A stretch of 64,000 bases of DNA, taken from the NCBI RefSeq assembly GCF_025698545.1, contig NC_068570.1, positions 59,539,924 to 59,603,923 on the forward strand, read 5' to 3'. The notes beneath the pieces are model-generated. The model had not been told where the DNA came from. It saw nothing but the letters and a program-made list of their open reading frames with translations, and did no database searches. The translations under genes and the position numbers were made by a program. Origin of the DNA: Gossypium raimondii (taxonomy: Eukaryota; Streptophyta; Magnoliopsida; Malvales; Malvaceae). Positions 36,842-47,981 of the stretch are shown here, piece by piece (within the stretch, counting starts at the first letter, position 1; every line of letters starts with the position of its first letter).

Positions 36842-37365
36842 TATGATTCAATTCTACACATTTAAGGAAATAAATGCATTAATTTATTTTTATATCGGAC
36901 AAGTATAATCACTTGTGTATATAATATGTAAATGTAAAATGTGTTATATTGATAATAATGTCAGATCTTTGAAAAAGAATAAATCAAATCAAAATCTCAT
37001 GTATAAAATTACACAAAATTAAAGTTCGAACATAACACTTCGCATTACACCATAATTCACGTATAATTTCGAGATTTATCTTTTAAAAAAATGATCCATC
37101 TAACAATTGAAATCAATATGAACTTTATTTTAGAAAAAAAAGCAAGTGGATCTCACAAATATTTAATATATAAAGAGGTTGTAATGATGATTGTGAGCTG
37201 AAAACAAAAAATGTACCTAAACCATGTGTTAGATGTGGGCAGAACAGAACGGATGATGTCTTCCTCTATAAGCATTTTGTATTTAAAGCTTTTTTCAGTG
37301 GACCTCCACCTTTAGGGTACCAACCTCTTTATATATTATCTATATATAATAAATATTTAAATAAA

Positions 37366-37502
37366 GTCGATTGAGTCTTAACTCGACAATATTCATGTAT
37401 CCTCCTATTTATAGATTGGGGAGAGGTTATAGGTAGTTCTAGGCATTGTGTCAAAAAGAGCATATATGGTCAGAACCTATAATGAGATTGTTAAAAAAAA
37501 AA
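37366..37502 (+). mobile_element. tRNA-derived SINE copy with internal deletion
   Basis: It begins gtcgattgagtcttaactcg, then jumps to 'tatcctcctatttatagattgggg' and the 'ggcattgtgtcaaaaagagc' body and A tail. The segment with the B box and 'gaagcgcatt' is missing. Confidence 0.65.
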
Positions 37503-37604
37503 ATTATATTGCCAGTCATCAAACTATTTTTGGTCATTTAATTATAAAAAGTTACAAAATGGTCATCTAATTATTCGACTTTTTTATCACTAGCTGTTAA
37601 ATTA

Positions 37605-37712
37605 CTGTCAATATAGGAGAACGTGGGTTCGAGGCATTGAGGAAGAGCTATGGGTAGTTTTAGGCATTGTATTAAAAGGAGCAGAGATGATCAAAACTTA
37701 TTAAAAAATATT
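37605..37712 (+). mobile_element. tRNA-derived SINE fragment
   Basis: It has 'actgtcaatataggaga', the B box (gtgggttcgag), then directly 'gaggaagagctatgggtag' and 'aggcattgtattaaaaggagc'. Both the head and a middle part are lost. It lies 100 bp from the preceding copy. Confidence 0.6.
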
Positions 37713-38439
37713 TAAATAAAAAAAAGAGATTGTAGATATTGAAATTTAAATTTGTTGGAAAATTATTTATTTTAAAAAATATTTGTATAAATAATTTGAA
37801 TTAAATTGCAATTCTTCTTTTTGAATCTTAAAATTCCATAAACAACAAATACAAGCATGGTAAAGTGATTTTCATAGTTGGTCCACACTCAAGCCACTTT
37901 AGTGTTCAAAAAGTGTGGGCTTAAGAAAAAATCATGTTAATTTAGGGGTTTAATTATAGTTTTAGTCCAACTATTATTATTAAAATTAGGGATATAATCC
38001 CTTCACTTTATTTTGAATCCTCTACTTTTATAATATTTTTGGTTAAAATATGACATAAGTCCTTATACTCTTCCTAAATTTGGAATTTAACCCATCTACT
38101 TTCAAGATTTCAAAATTTAGTTCCAACTGTTAAAATTGTTAAAATTATTTTACTAAATTTAGGTTCATCACAAAGTCATATTTTTAGTTACTTAGCTACC
38201 AAGTGAATTTTTTTTTATATTTCAAAATGTCACACCAATCAGTTTAGCCAAAAAAAAAATCACAATGTTAGCAATTGGATCTGAATTTTGAAATCTGACC
38301 ATATGTTAGATCGTGTTAGTAATTTAACATAATAGAAGGACTAAAACTATAATTAGACTGTCACTTATAATCATATTTTCAATGATTAAAACTGACCATG
38401 TGTGTTTACAAACACCATGAATTGGATTAACAAATTTTG

Positions 38440-38474
<35 letters not shown>

Positions 38475-38655
38475 AGGAATTTCATTAAAAAATTGTTCCA
38501 TTGCCGACAAGACTAGGGACCCTCTTTGTCTACCCTTTATTTTGTAAATTTTTGTGATTGAATTTTTATGCATATATATAATTTTTTATTCAAACCCAAT
38601 TTTTAAATAAATTTTTTATCATTAATTTCATCGAGAGAGAAAACAAAACGTAGAC

Positions 38656-38852
38656 AGATTAAATATTAGTTTGATTGACATCAATACTGTTATATTAAAT
38701 TGGAGCTTGAAACTTGTAAATTTGAGTGTGCTTAAATGTATGCACTGAAGCGCATTATCCTCCTATTTATGGGTTGGGGATGAGCTATGGGTAGTTCTAA
38801 GCATTGTGTAAAAAAAAGCAGATATAATCAGAACCTATAATAAGATTATTCA
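38656..38852 (+). mobile_element. tRNA-derived SINE copy
   Basis: It starts agattaaatattagtttgat and contains 'gacatcaatactgtta', a B-box-like 'aatttgagtgtg', 'gcactgaagcgcattatcctcc', 'gagctatgggtagttcta' and 'cagatataatcagaacctat'. Some extra bases lie between the boxes. Confidence 0.65.
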
Positions 38853-41784
38853 AAAAGAAATGTGTAACATCTTCCCATTTAATTAATTGGAGTTTAAGAG
38901 TTTATGGATAATTTTAAAAAAATTAAAATACGTTATTAGTCCTTATAATTTGACAAAATTTGAGATTTAATTCTTATACTTTAAAAGGTAAAAATTTAAT
39001 CATCTTACTTTTTCTATTTGAAAATCTTAATTCGGTCATTAGCGTCATTGGTAGTTTTTTGTCAAAATTTGTTAACTTTTAAACTCATTTAGAAATTGCA
39101 AAGTTTTAAGTTAATTTAATGGTAAAATTATATTTTGACCCTTCTAAAATTTAAAATTCAATTGTGTCCTCTCTAAAATGAAAATTTTATAGTTCAAACC
39201 CTTGAAAAGTTGTAAAATTTTATGATAATAATGACGAAAATAAATTATTAGCTTTCAAAAATTTATAATTCAAATTCGACCCCTCTAAAAAAGATTCTGT
39301 CGTGTTCATTTTTAGTTAATCACATGCCTCGTCATATGAGGAGAGCCTAATCAAAATTCTAAATTGACGAAATTTGACGGAAAATGTTTATGATATTAAT
39401 GTTTGAACTAAGATTTTCAAATAAAAAAATACGCGGTACAAGGACTAAATCTCAAATTTTATCAAATTACAACAACTAACCACATATTTTAGCCTTAAAA
39501 ATGTATTAGAAAAGCCCATAATTGCCGTAATGAAAACCCTTTTAATTAGCATTTGTTTGATGGGAAACTTCCTGGATTGCACTTTGCAGAATCTTATTGA
39601 GATTTTAGTCAACAACTTGATTATTAATTTCAGCACATGGGACTTGTGTATTTTTTTAATTGGGTCCATTTTATAATTTGTATTTGTAGACATTGATAAA
39701 AACAATTATATAATTATATATTTTTAATTTAATGCATTAATCCCTTGAATTTAAAAAAAATATACATTAATTATGTTATACCCCACGTCTTAACATCCCG
39801 TGCCACGGATGGCATCGTCACCATATTATTAAGGACAACTATCACATTAGATTTAATCTCATTAATATTTTTGACTCGTCAATCTTTCATTAGGATGCAT
39901 TCAAGTCATACCCTAATTTGAGTAAAAACGGATGCTACTAAAGATAAAGTTTTCAGAATTGAACCGATAGTTGAACCGACCCAACTATCAGTTCTCGATT
40001 TGATCGGTTCAATTGAATAAATTATTAAAAATCAGAAAAAATCGATTCAACCGTCGTCCAACTGGTCCAACTAGCCAGTCCGGTCAGGTTATGAAAATAG
40101 CGACTAAAGAAGCAATTTGTTATGATAAACCCACTCCAACCCCTCATTCTTTAGGAGTTCAACCGGTTGAACCGATTTTGATCAACCTAATCGTTTCATT
40201 GTTTATATATATCATTCGATCGAAAAAGTCATCGGTTTATTCAACCGACTAATTCAATTTAAAATTTTTTTTTATTCCAAGTGTTAATTAACTGAAAGAA
40301 AATTGGGTTTTTGGTGTTGGTATGTTGAGTTCAGAGGTAAGAAGCTCTGTGCCTTAAGTAAAGTTTCGAGTTCAAACTTATGGAAAGTGAAAATAGCTTT
40401 GGGAGAACTTTGTTCCCAAGGGTGAAACCAAATATTTTTGTTTAGGGGCTGAAATAAAATTCAAAGTTCTTGGAAAGGGGAAAACATGAATATTGTATTT
40501 TAAAAACCTTAAATCGAACGATAAAACTTTTGAGATTAAAAGGTAAGCAGCCCATTTGAACCAAAGGGAGACCAAGGCTACAAACTGCACTCTTGAATTC
40601 GCCCCTATCTCGGTTTTGAAGTCTAGCCTAACTCGATTCTAGATTTAATCGAAACCCAGTACATGATTATCATATAGCAAAGTACCCAAAAAAGTAGATT
40701 TTTGGTTGGGGACTTGGAATGTGGAGTCAAGCTAAAAGAGATCAAAATGGGGAGTTGCTTTTTTTTTTTTTAAGGATTGAAAGAGCAAGAAAACGTGGAA
40801 GAATAAAAATTATAGAAAGGTCCCTACAATTTCAAAACATCTTGTTTCCTTTTCTCTTTTTGACTACTTTTACTGTGTAGTAATAATATCGAGGGACCCA
40901 ATGTTTGCAATTTGCAATATTTAAGAAACTTTGAAAGTGCTTCTTGCATTCCCTTTTTTAGAAACAATAGATAGCCAAATATGTAATGTTGAGCATTGAT
41001 AAACTGGCTAAAATGGCTTTTGGCAGTGTATCTTCATAGTTTTCAACCTTTTATTTTTGAATTAAATCTCCTCTAAGTCCTTATACTTTTTGTATATTTA
41101 AAATTCAACCCCTTTATTTTATTTTCATGAATCTCAAATTTTGTCAAAAAATCTAGTTGCCAAGTTCAAGGGCCAATGGTGAAATTACATTTTAATTCTC
41201 ATAAAAATGTGTAATTTTGATTTTAACCCCCCAGAAAAAAAGTATAGTTTTGCCCCTGTGGACATCCGTAAGCAATTATGCAGGGGTGAAGGCAGAATTA
41301 TTGATAAAAGGGGTTGGGATATTTTTTTTTTAAAATATACATGTTCGAACGGGTCGAATCTACTTTTTAACAAGATATTTTTAAATTCGAGATAATCTTG
41401 ATTTTCAAAATTTAAGAAAAATAAAATAAGTTAAATGTTCAATTTGTATTAGATATTATAATTATATAAGTTTATTTTTTACCTAGTTAATATTTAGATG
41501 ACATTTATACTTAAATATTGCAATTATTAAACTTTGTTTTACCAAATTAATATTTAGATACTATTTTGTATTAATTTACCGAATTAAACTAAAAATGTTA
41601 CTAAATTTATCATAAAAAAATTCTAAATTCTATAAAAGAAATTAAACTTTGAAAAACTTTAGGGGAAAACACAAATTTATGTTTTTTAACATTAATTATA
41701 ATATAAAAAATAAAAATTTTTAAAACTTAAATTTAGGGGATGTTGAAGCCATACTAGTCCCCTAAATTCGTCTACATCTATATA

Positions 41785-42890
41785 CTAGAGTTGTCCATGG
41801 ATTCGAGTCGAACTAAGGGTCTGTTTGATTGCCAGTAAAATATTTTCCGTAAAATGATTTCGGGAAAATGTTTTAATTTTCTGTAAAATGATTTCTTGGA
41901 AAATATTTTCGGTGTTTGATTGAATCTGTAAAATATTTTCATTTGTTTATGATTTCGAAATATTTTCCAAAAAATTGTTTTTACATATATTGATATTTAT
42001 TAATAATTTTTATATTTTAAATATTTTTACATATATTGCAATGATTTATTTATAATAATACTCAATTATTAAGCTACAATATTAATCGTTATAAATTGAA
42101 AAAACTAATATCAAATAAATTGTTTGTAATTGTGTTAAAAAACAAGTATTGAATAATTAAAAAACAAGTTCTTGGAAAATCGATAAATGAAGCAATTTTC
42201 ACCGAAATGAAGGAAGGAATGAAGGAGGCGATAGAGAGGAGAGCACGGAAAATGTCTTACGGAAATTGAAAGGATAAGACATTTTCCCTAAAATGTAACT
42301 CATTTTCCCTTGTTTTGGAGTTCATTTTCCAAATGGAAAATGTTTTCCGCCAATCAAACGCTGGAAAAGTTAGAAATGATTTTCTGGAAAATCAATTCAT
42401 TCAATCAAACAGACCCTAAGTAAAAAATTAGGTCTGTTTTCTAGGCCTGACCCGAAAAATGTGTCTGGAATTTTGTCCAAACTTAGCTTGGCCCATCCAT
42501 ATTAAAATTTTATATATATATTAAAATTATAATACATCAAATATACTAAAAACAATAAAATAAACGTTTCCCAACAAATGGAAAAAAAAATAAAAATACT
42601 TAAATAACATTAAGATAAGTGTAACTTTGCAAGTAAATACATTTGAAATAGTAGCAAAATTAATAATAAAACAAGAGTTATATAATATCCAAACAATAAC
42701 AATAAAATAATAGCAATATAATAGCGAAATGATAGCAAAATAGTAAAAAAAACAACAACAGTTCTTTTTTTAGGTGGCAAATTCGGGCTTATATTTTTTT
42801 CAAATTCGGACTTATATTTTTACTCAAACCCACTCTCAAGTGAACCTTTAGATCAGATTAGATAACTCAACTTACGAACAAATCTATTAC
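41785..42890. mobile_element. Interrupted copy of the TAGAGTTGTCCATG element family
   Basis: The left end tagagttgtccatggattcg at 41,786 matches the end of the element at 663. After about 30 bp it is split by the MITE at 41,817-42,416 and resumes with 'attaggtctgttttctaggcc' and the same 'atacatcaaatata..aaa', 'tcccaacaaat' and 'aataacaataaaata' interior. The right terminus is decayed (about 42,890). The order of insertion is therefore clear. Confidence 0.65.
41817..42416. mobile_element. 600-bp PIF/Harbinger-type MITE
   Basis: The ends gggtctgtttgattgccagt and the inverted 'cattcaatcaaacagaccc' are flanked by TAA on both sides (41814-41816, 42417-42419). Subterminal arms rich in 'ggaaaatgtttt' and 'aaaatattttcc' words are mirrored. 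There is no transposase frame. The TWA target and GGG ends fit Tourist-type elements. Confidence 0.85.
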
Positions 42891-44146
42891 ATACTGTGTT
42901 CGAATATTAATGTTATATGTAAAAATTCGACTCACCCATGAACACTTCTAAAATCAAAATATTTCGAGTCAATTATTAAAATACTGCAATCCGTTAGTTA
43001 AATAGCTACAAATTCTATAAAAAGAAGTGGACGAAATTGCCTTCGCCTAATTCGACAGCTGACCTACCTTCACAACGCGACGCCATCACTTCTTTTTAAA
43101 ACAAAGACCGTCGTGTGTCCCCAGTCTAGGCCCAGGTGAGGTTTTAATAAATAGAGTGGCCGCCGTTTAACAGCTCAGCCGCCAGCCACAACTCAACCGC
43201 CAAAGTGGGTGGTGGGCCTCCTCTTTTTCCATTGGTTAGGCCGCCGTGAAAAAGTGATTGTGATACCGACGTTTTTCCAAGAAGGGGACAACCACTTGAT
43301 GATAACAACAACAATGGCAGCTACTTTACAAATTGCAATTATATCGGTAAAAAAGAAAAAAAAAAGCTTAATACTTAATTTGGTACCTGTATTATTGTTT
43401 TATTCATTGTAGTACCTGTATTTGACAAAAAATTACACATTTTGGTACCTAAAAGTAACAGTATTAATTTTTTTAGTATTTAATTCGGGTTTTAGGGTTG
43501 ATTTGATGAAAATTTAAAACAATCCATTGGACTATATTTGGCAAATTAAACATAAAATTAAATAAATTCACAATTAACACTAAAATTATTATATTAACAA
43601 AATCATGAAAAATTGAAACCTAATAATTTTAACAATTAAATAAAACCCGAATTAAACACTAAACAGTTAGTGTCATTACATTCGGATACCGAAATATATA
43701 ACTTTTGTCAAATATAAATACCAGGTTGGATAAAAAAAGAAAATCCCAACCCGTCAAATCCCTAAATATTATTATTAGCGACATTTGTTTTTGAATGTTG
43801 GTCAGAATATGTTGTTAGTCCCTGAACTTTAACGAAATTTGGAATTTAGTGTCCATACTTAAAATGTTAAAAACTAAGTTCTCTTACTTTTCTGATTTAC
43901 AAATCTCATTCATTTCATTAACTTTGTTAGTATTTTCTGTTAAAATCGGTTATCTTAGCATGTGGATTAGATTTTCCTCTTATGACATTACATATGATTG
44001 AAAAAAAGTAAATATGTTAAATATTAACTTTAAAAATTAAAATTATACTCGACTTTGATCGACTTGATATGTCGTAATTTTAAATTTTTTGTTTATATTT
44101 TAATCAAAATTGAATAATAATATTTTTAATTTATTTTTAATGATAT

Positions 44147-44234
44147 ATCAATTGTTTTCTAGGTATAATTATGCTAGAATAGTTATTAATATCAATTGTT
44201 TTCTAGGTATAATTATGCTAGAATAGTTATTAAT
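44147..44234. repeat. Perfect 44-bp tandem duplication
   Basis: 'atcaattgttttctaggtat' and the rest of the 44-bp unit occur twice head to tail with no mismatch that I can see, so it is recent. It lies just past the end of the LINE fragment at 44,310. Confidence 0.9.
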
Positions 44235-44309
44235 ATAATTTTTATTATCATTCGTTTTTTGGTAGAAAAGAGATAGCACTATGCGGTTACAACAACCAAT
44301 CCATAAATT

Positions 44310-44490
44310 AAAAGGATCTAGACCCATGATGATCTTTGACCAACAAATCTCTAATCGAAACCGACAGAACTGCAAGTAAATAGAGTAAAGAGTCATTTGT
44401 ATCAGCACATTTAGCCATGTGATCTGTAACCCCATTTTGATCCCTCAAAATATATCGAATACGAACCTCCCATCTTCGCCGCAACAATTA
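44310..44490 (-). pseudogene. LINE RNase H-like fragment, C-terminal part
   Basis: On the minus strand the frame reads RRRWEVRIRYILRDQNGVTDHMAK, then CADTNDSLLYLLA and a stop after DHHGSRSF. This is the end of the RNase H-like (RVT_3) domain at the C-terminus of plant LINE polyproteins, where 'H/Y-I-x-R-x-x-N-x-x-A-D-x-x-A-K' is typical. The upstream part is frameshifted with a stop. It is a dead fragment. Confidence 0.7.
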
Positions 44491-45576
44491 ATGCAATAAC
44501 CTTAATTCCACTAAGCTACTCATCATTCCAAGCATACTCAACAACTATCATATATATTTAAACTAATATTATATATAAAATGATATTTTGATAATTATCT
44601 TAAAGTGGGTGAGTTTTTCCTAAACTTGATTTGACTAATTAAAAAGTTAGGTCTACATTGTAACTTGATTTCAAAAAAAAAAAAAACTTAGATTATATCC
44701 AATCGAGTCAGGCCAAAACTCATTGGGTTTAAGGTATTTTTTTGCTATCTCTAGCTATGAACTGAGGTGAATACAAGTGACAAGTAAAGATCTTGTCCTA
44801 AAATGATAAAATTACTTTTAAAATCCTTTTAAAAATATAAAATTTTAAATTAATATAATGGTAAATTTTTTTTTTATCTTCTAAAAAATTTATAATTTAA
44901 TTTTACTCCTTATCCTTTGTATCCTCATTAATATAGTTTTGTTTTTGTTCTAAAAGCAAAGTTGACTTGGCCATTACATTGGTCATACATGGTCCCCCCA
45001 AAGTCTATGAAAGGTAATGAATTACCCAATTTATAAGTTGAAATTGAGCTTTCTTTAATTTGTTTGCTAGTCTCATCCACAACTTTGTTATAGGTAAAAA
45101 AAGACAATGACTTGCATGTTTTTGATTGGTCATCTCTTGCCAATCATATATCACTGATAATAAACGGATCGAGTTAGTTTTGAGTTAGTTCAATTCGAGC
45201 TCTAAACTTTTCAGATCATTTCAGCTCGAGGTCGAGGTTTAGATTTTTCGAATTGAGTCATTATGATTGAATAAAATCAGGTTGCGATCCCCTCGAATTT
45301 GAGTCATTTAGGATTGTTTGTTCATGTTGTTTTGAGTTCAGATCATTTCTAATTTGAATTGTTTCGAGTCAACTTGATTGACTTTTTATTATTAAATTGG
45401 ATTGGATTAGATTTAAAGTCACATTATTTGGATTGAATTTTAGGATTTTAATAAGAGATACCTCAATAAAAAAAAATGGTGTAAAACTCAAGCTACCCAT
45501 CAAACATTTAGTCCTTTTCATTTTAGTTCACCTTCTTATGAAAGCAAAATACTAGGTGACTTAATCTAACCAAACC

Positions 45577-45622
<46 letters not shown>

Positions 45623-46149
45623 CATAATGTTATCTAATGACATGAATTTGCTTTTGTAAGCAATTGAAAACAAAGAATCATTAATGTCAATATCATCACT
45701 TTTTAGATCAATTAGTCTTTTGTACTAACTATATAATTTTGCATGTTAAATTAAATCTTAAAATATGCCATAATTTTTATTTTTAGGAATTTGATTTTCT
45801 ATTTTCATATTTCAAAATTCAGTCCAATTGTTAATATTATTAATTTTTTGTAACAATTTTCGTGTGCCATTTTGAAATAAAAAAATTGCTTTCGGTAGAA
45901 ATGTAACTAAAAAAATGATGTTGTAATGAACTTGAATTTAAAAATGTTAATAGTTAGACCTGAATTTTGAAATTTAAAAAGTCTATGAAGAGTACATGAA
46001 CTTATAACATATTTTAACTCAAATTAATATATTATTTGATATGAAGAAGATCAAAGTTCAAGATTATTAGAAAAAGGGTTGTAGTTACTCAAATTCGTAC
46101 TTTTTTTTGGGTGTAGAAAATAGACTAAAAACAGAGGAATTACATAGGG

Positions 46150-46460
46150 GTACTCTGGGTTAAAATGCCCCTTTCTCTATCATTCTCTAAAACTTCCTGA
46201 ATCTCCAAAGGAGTACGAGTGAAATACTTGATCCGACTAATTGACGAATGATTATCCAATCATATTCTTGCTTCTGAAGCAGGGCCAAACCATCTAAGAG
46301 TCCCACCGGTCAGCAACAAAGACAAAACACTTCCCCAATTAACCTATTATATCCTAGTGTGTCCAGTTTCCCATTCCATCCCGAATCACGCCTCCTACGA
46401 CAAATAACCCAGTATTTATTTGAACAGCACCATCCATATTGAGATAAAATCTATGCTTAA
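46150..46460 (-). pseudogene. LINE RNase H-like fragment, N-terminal part
   Basis: The minus strand encodes FYLNMDGAVQINTGLFVVGGVIRDGMGNW-like sequence (split by small indels), matching the start of the RVT_3 domain 'NxDGA...GGVIRDxxGxW'. It is followed in shifted frames by LDGLALL-type and EYDWIIIR residues. Several frameshifts make it non-functional. It lies about 1.7 kb from the C-terminal fragment on the same strand, so both could be one disrupted LINE or two insertions. Confidence 0.7.
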
Positions 46461-47895
46461 ACTAAACTATCATTATGTTGGTAGTTTCAAAGTAGAAAAA
46501 GTTGTGATTTCTTTTTATAACATTACATTACTAGCATTAGTCATTGTGACATGAAGGCCAATGGTACTTAAAAGAAGTTTAGAACAGTCCATGCCATCAA
46601 ATAAAATAATCCAACTTTTTGGTATTTAATGATTATATTGCTTTTGATTAATTTTGAAATTAAGTCTATTAAACTTCAAATAAATAGAGGCAGGTAAGAG
46701 TGTTGGCCCCAAAGTTATTAATATTTATTGGTTCGAGTGGTAAGAAGTTTGATGTCCAACAAAATGTTTCGACTTTGAGTGTTGTAGATAAAATAAAAAT
46801 AATATTGTGAGAGCTTTGTCCTTCGTTTAGGAGTTCAACTCGGCTCAACTCAACTTTAAATTTAATTGGAGCCCAAAGCCTAAAAATATTTGCCTTCAAA
46901 CTATACTACTTTTCTCACTTAGGTACTTAATTTTTGGATAAACTACACTAGTAGTCACTCAACTATTCGATTTTGCCTTTTTTGGTCACCGGTCGTTAAA
47001 TGGCTAACGAGTAGATAATGTGGCAGCTTTAGAAATTGACATAATAGCAACTCTAACTCTCAACATTTATACATTGTGTCACTTTAGTCTTTATTCTAAA
47101 AAAATTAACCCTCAACATTTTACATGTTGTGTGATTATTATTATTTTTTGCAGTTGTGCTTTTCTTTGCGACTCTTTCATCTAAAAAGTGAAAAAAAAAA
47201 TATCAATTAAATTTAATTGAAGATAATATTTTCATATTTTCTCATTCTTTTAAAATTAACCATAAATGTTATAAAGAAAAATAAAATTGCAAAAATACTA
47301 AATTACAAAATATGTAAATGTTGAGGTTAATTTTTTTTAGAATCAAGACTATATTAATATAATTTATAAACGTTGAGGGTTAAAGCTGCTATCATGCTAA
47401 AATTAAAAAGTACCATCATTTGCCTATCAGTGACAAAAAAAATTAAATAATTAAGTGACTATTTTATAACTTTTCGTAATTAAATAACAAAAAACATTAT
47501 ATACTACACACATTGGTGGAGTCAGGCAGAGTTGGCTCAGTCCCCTAAAATGGAAAAATTTATATTTAAGCCTTTTATAATTTATAAAATTTTAAATTAG
47601 TAATGATAAAATTATACTTTAACCTAAAGATAATAAAAATTTAATTTAATTATTTAAAAAATATAAAAATATAAAACATTGAAATAATAAAATTCATAAA
47701 AATATGTAATTTAATTCCGGAAAAGAAATTTATGATTGCGCCACTGACGCACAAAATTCCCCGAAAGATTTCTCCCCTAATCATATCAATAGATACATAA
47801 TTTCCAATTGCCATGAATCCACAAAGCAGCCCTTTTCTCTCTTTCTCCTTTATTACTGTCACCCCTACACCCACTGTTACTCCCTTTTCCCACTC

Positions 47896-47903
47896 TATAT
47901 AAA
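47896..47903 (+). promoter_or_regulatory. TATA box of the TBL gene
   Basis: TATATAAA at this site puts the transcription start near 47,930. The ATG at 47,937 would then be only a few bases into the message, which favours the in-frame ATG at 47,982 as start. Confidence 0.65.
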
Positions 47904-47981
47904 CACTGGGTCTACACCAAATTTTATTTTCTCTTCATGTCCAAAAAAGAAACTCTCAAAAATCTCCCCCCCCCCCCAAAA

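Larger units (their letters stand above)
36842..41784. other. Intergenic, SINEs and relics, no gene
   Basis: It holds three SINE copies (listed separately). At 38,040-38,300 there is the left half of the 350-bp MITE family. 39,120-39,320 is a decayed repeat with 'gacccctctaaaaaa', and 39,960-40,260 a 'gaaccgac'/'ggttcaa' repeat. 41,170-41,760 is a further decayed repeat. No coding region is recognised. Confidence 0.45.
42891..47895. other. Intergenic upstream of the TBL gene
   Basis: 43,020-43,260 is a locally GC-rich block ('gccgccgtttaacagctcagccgcc'), possibly a lost promoter or exon, but no protein is recognised. 43,370-43,740 has 'tttggtacctgtatt' arms in inverted order, a decayed MITE. 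LINE fragments lie at 44,310-44,490 and 46,150-46,460. 45,753-46,020 is a decayed 350-bp-family MITE. 46,931-47,515 has MULE-like ends, and 47,512-47,760 a 'cccctaaaatgg..' repeat. No intact gene is seen. Confidence 0.45.

Noticed and set aside
43209-43412. 67-residue open frame in the GC-rich block
   Set aside because: The sequence has no ATG at its start and no recognisable domain.
47937-47981. Upstream ATG as start of the TBL protein
   Set aside because: It would lie only a few bases after the start of transcription predicted from the TATA box, and the signal peptide begins naturally at the ATG at 47,982.
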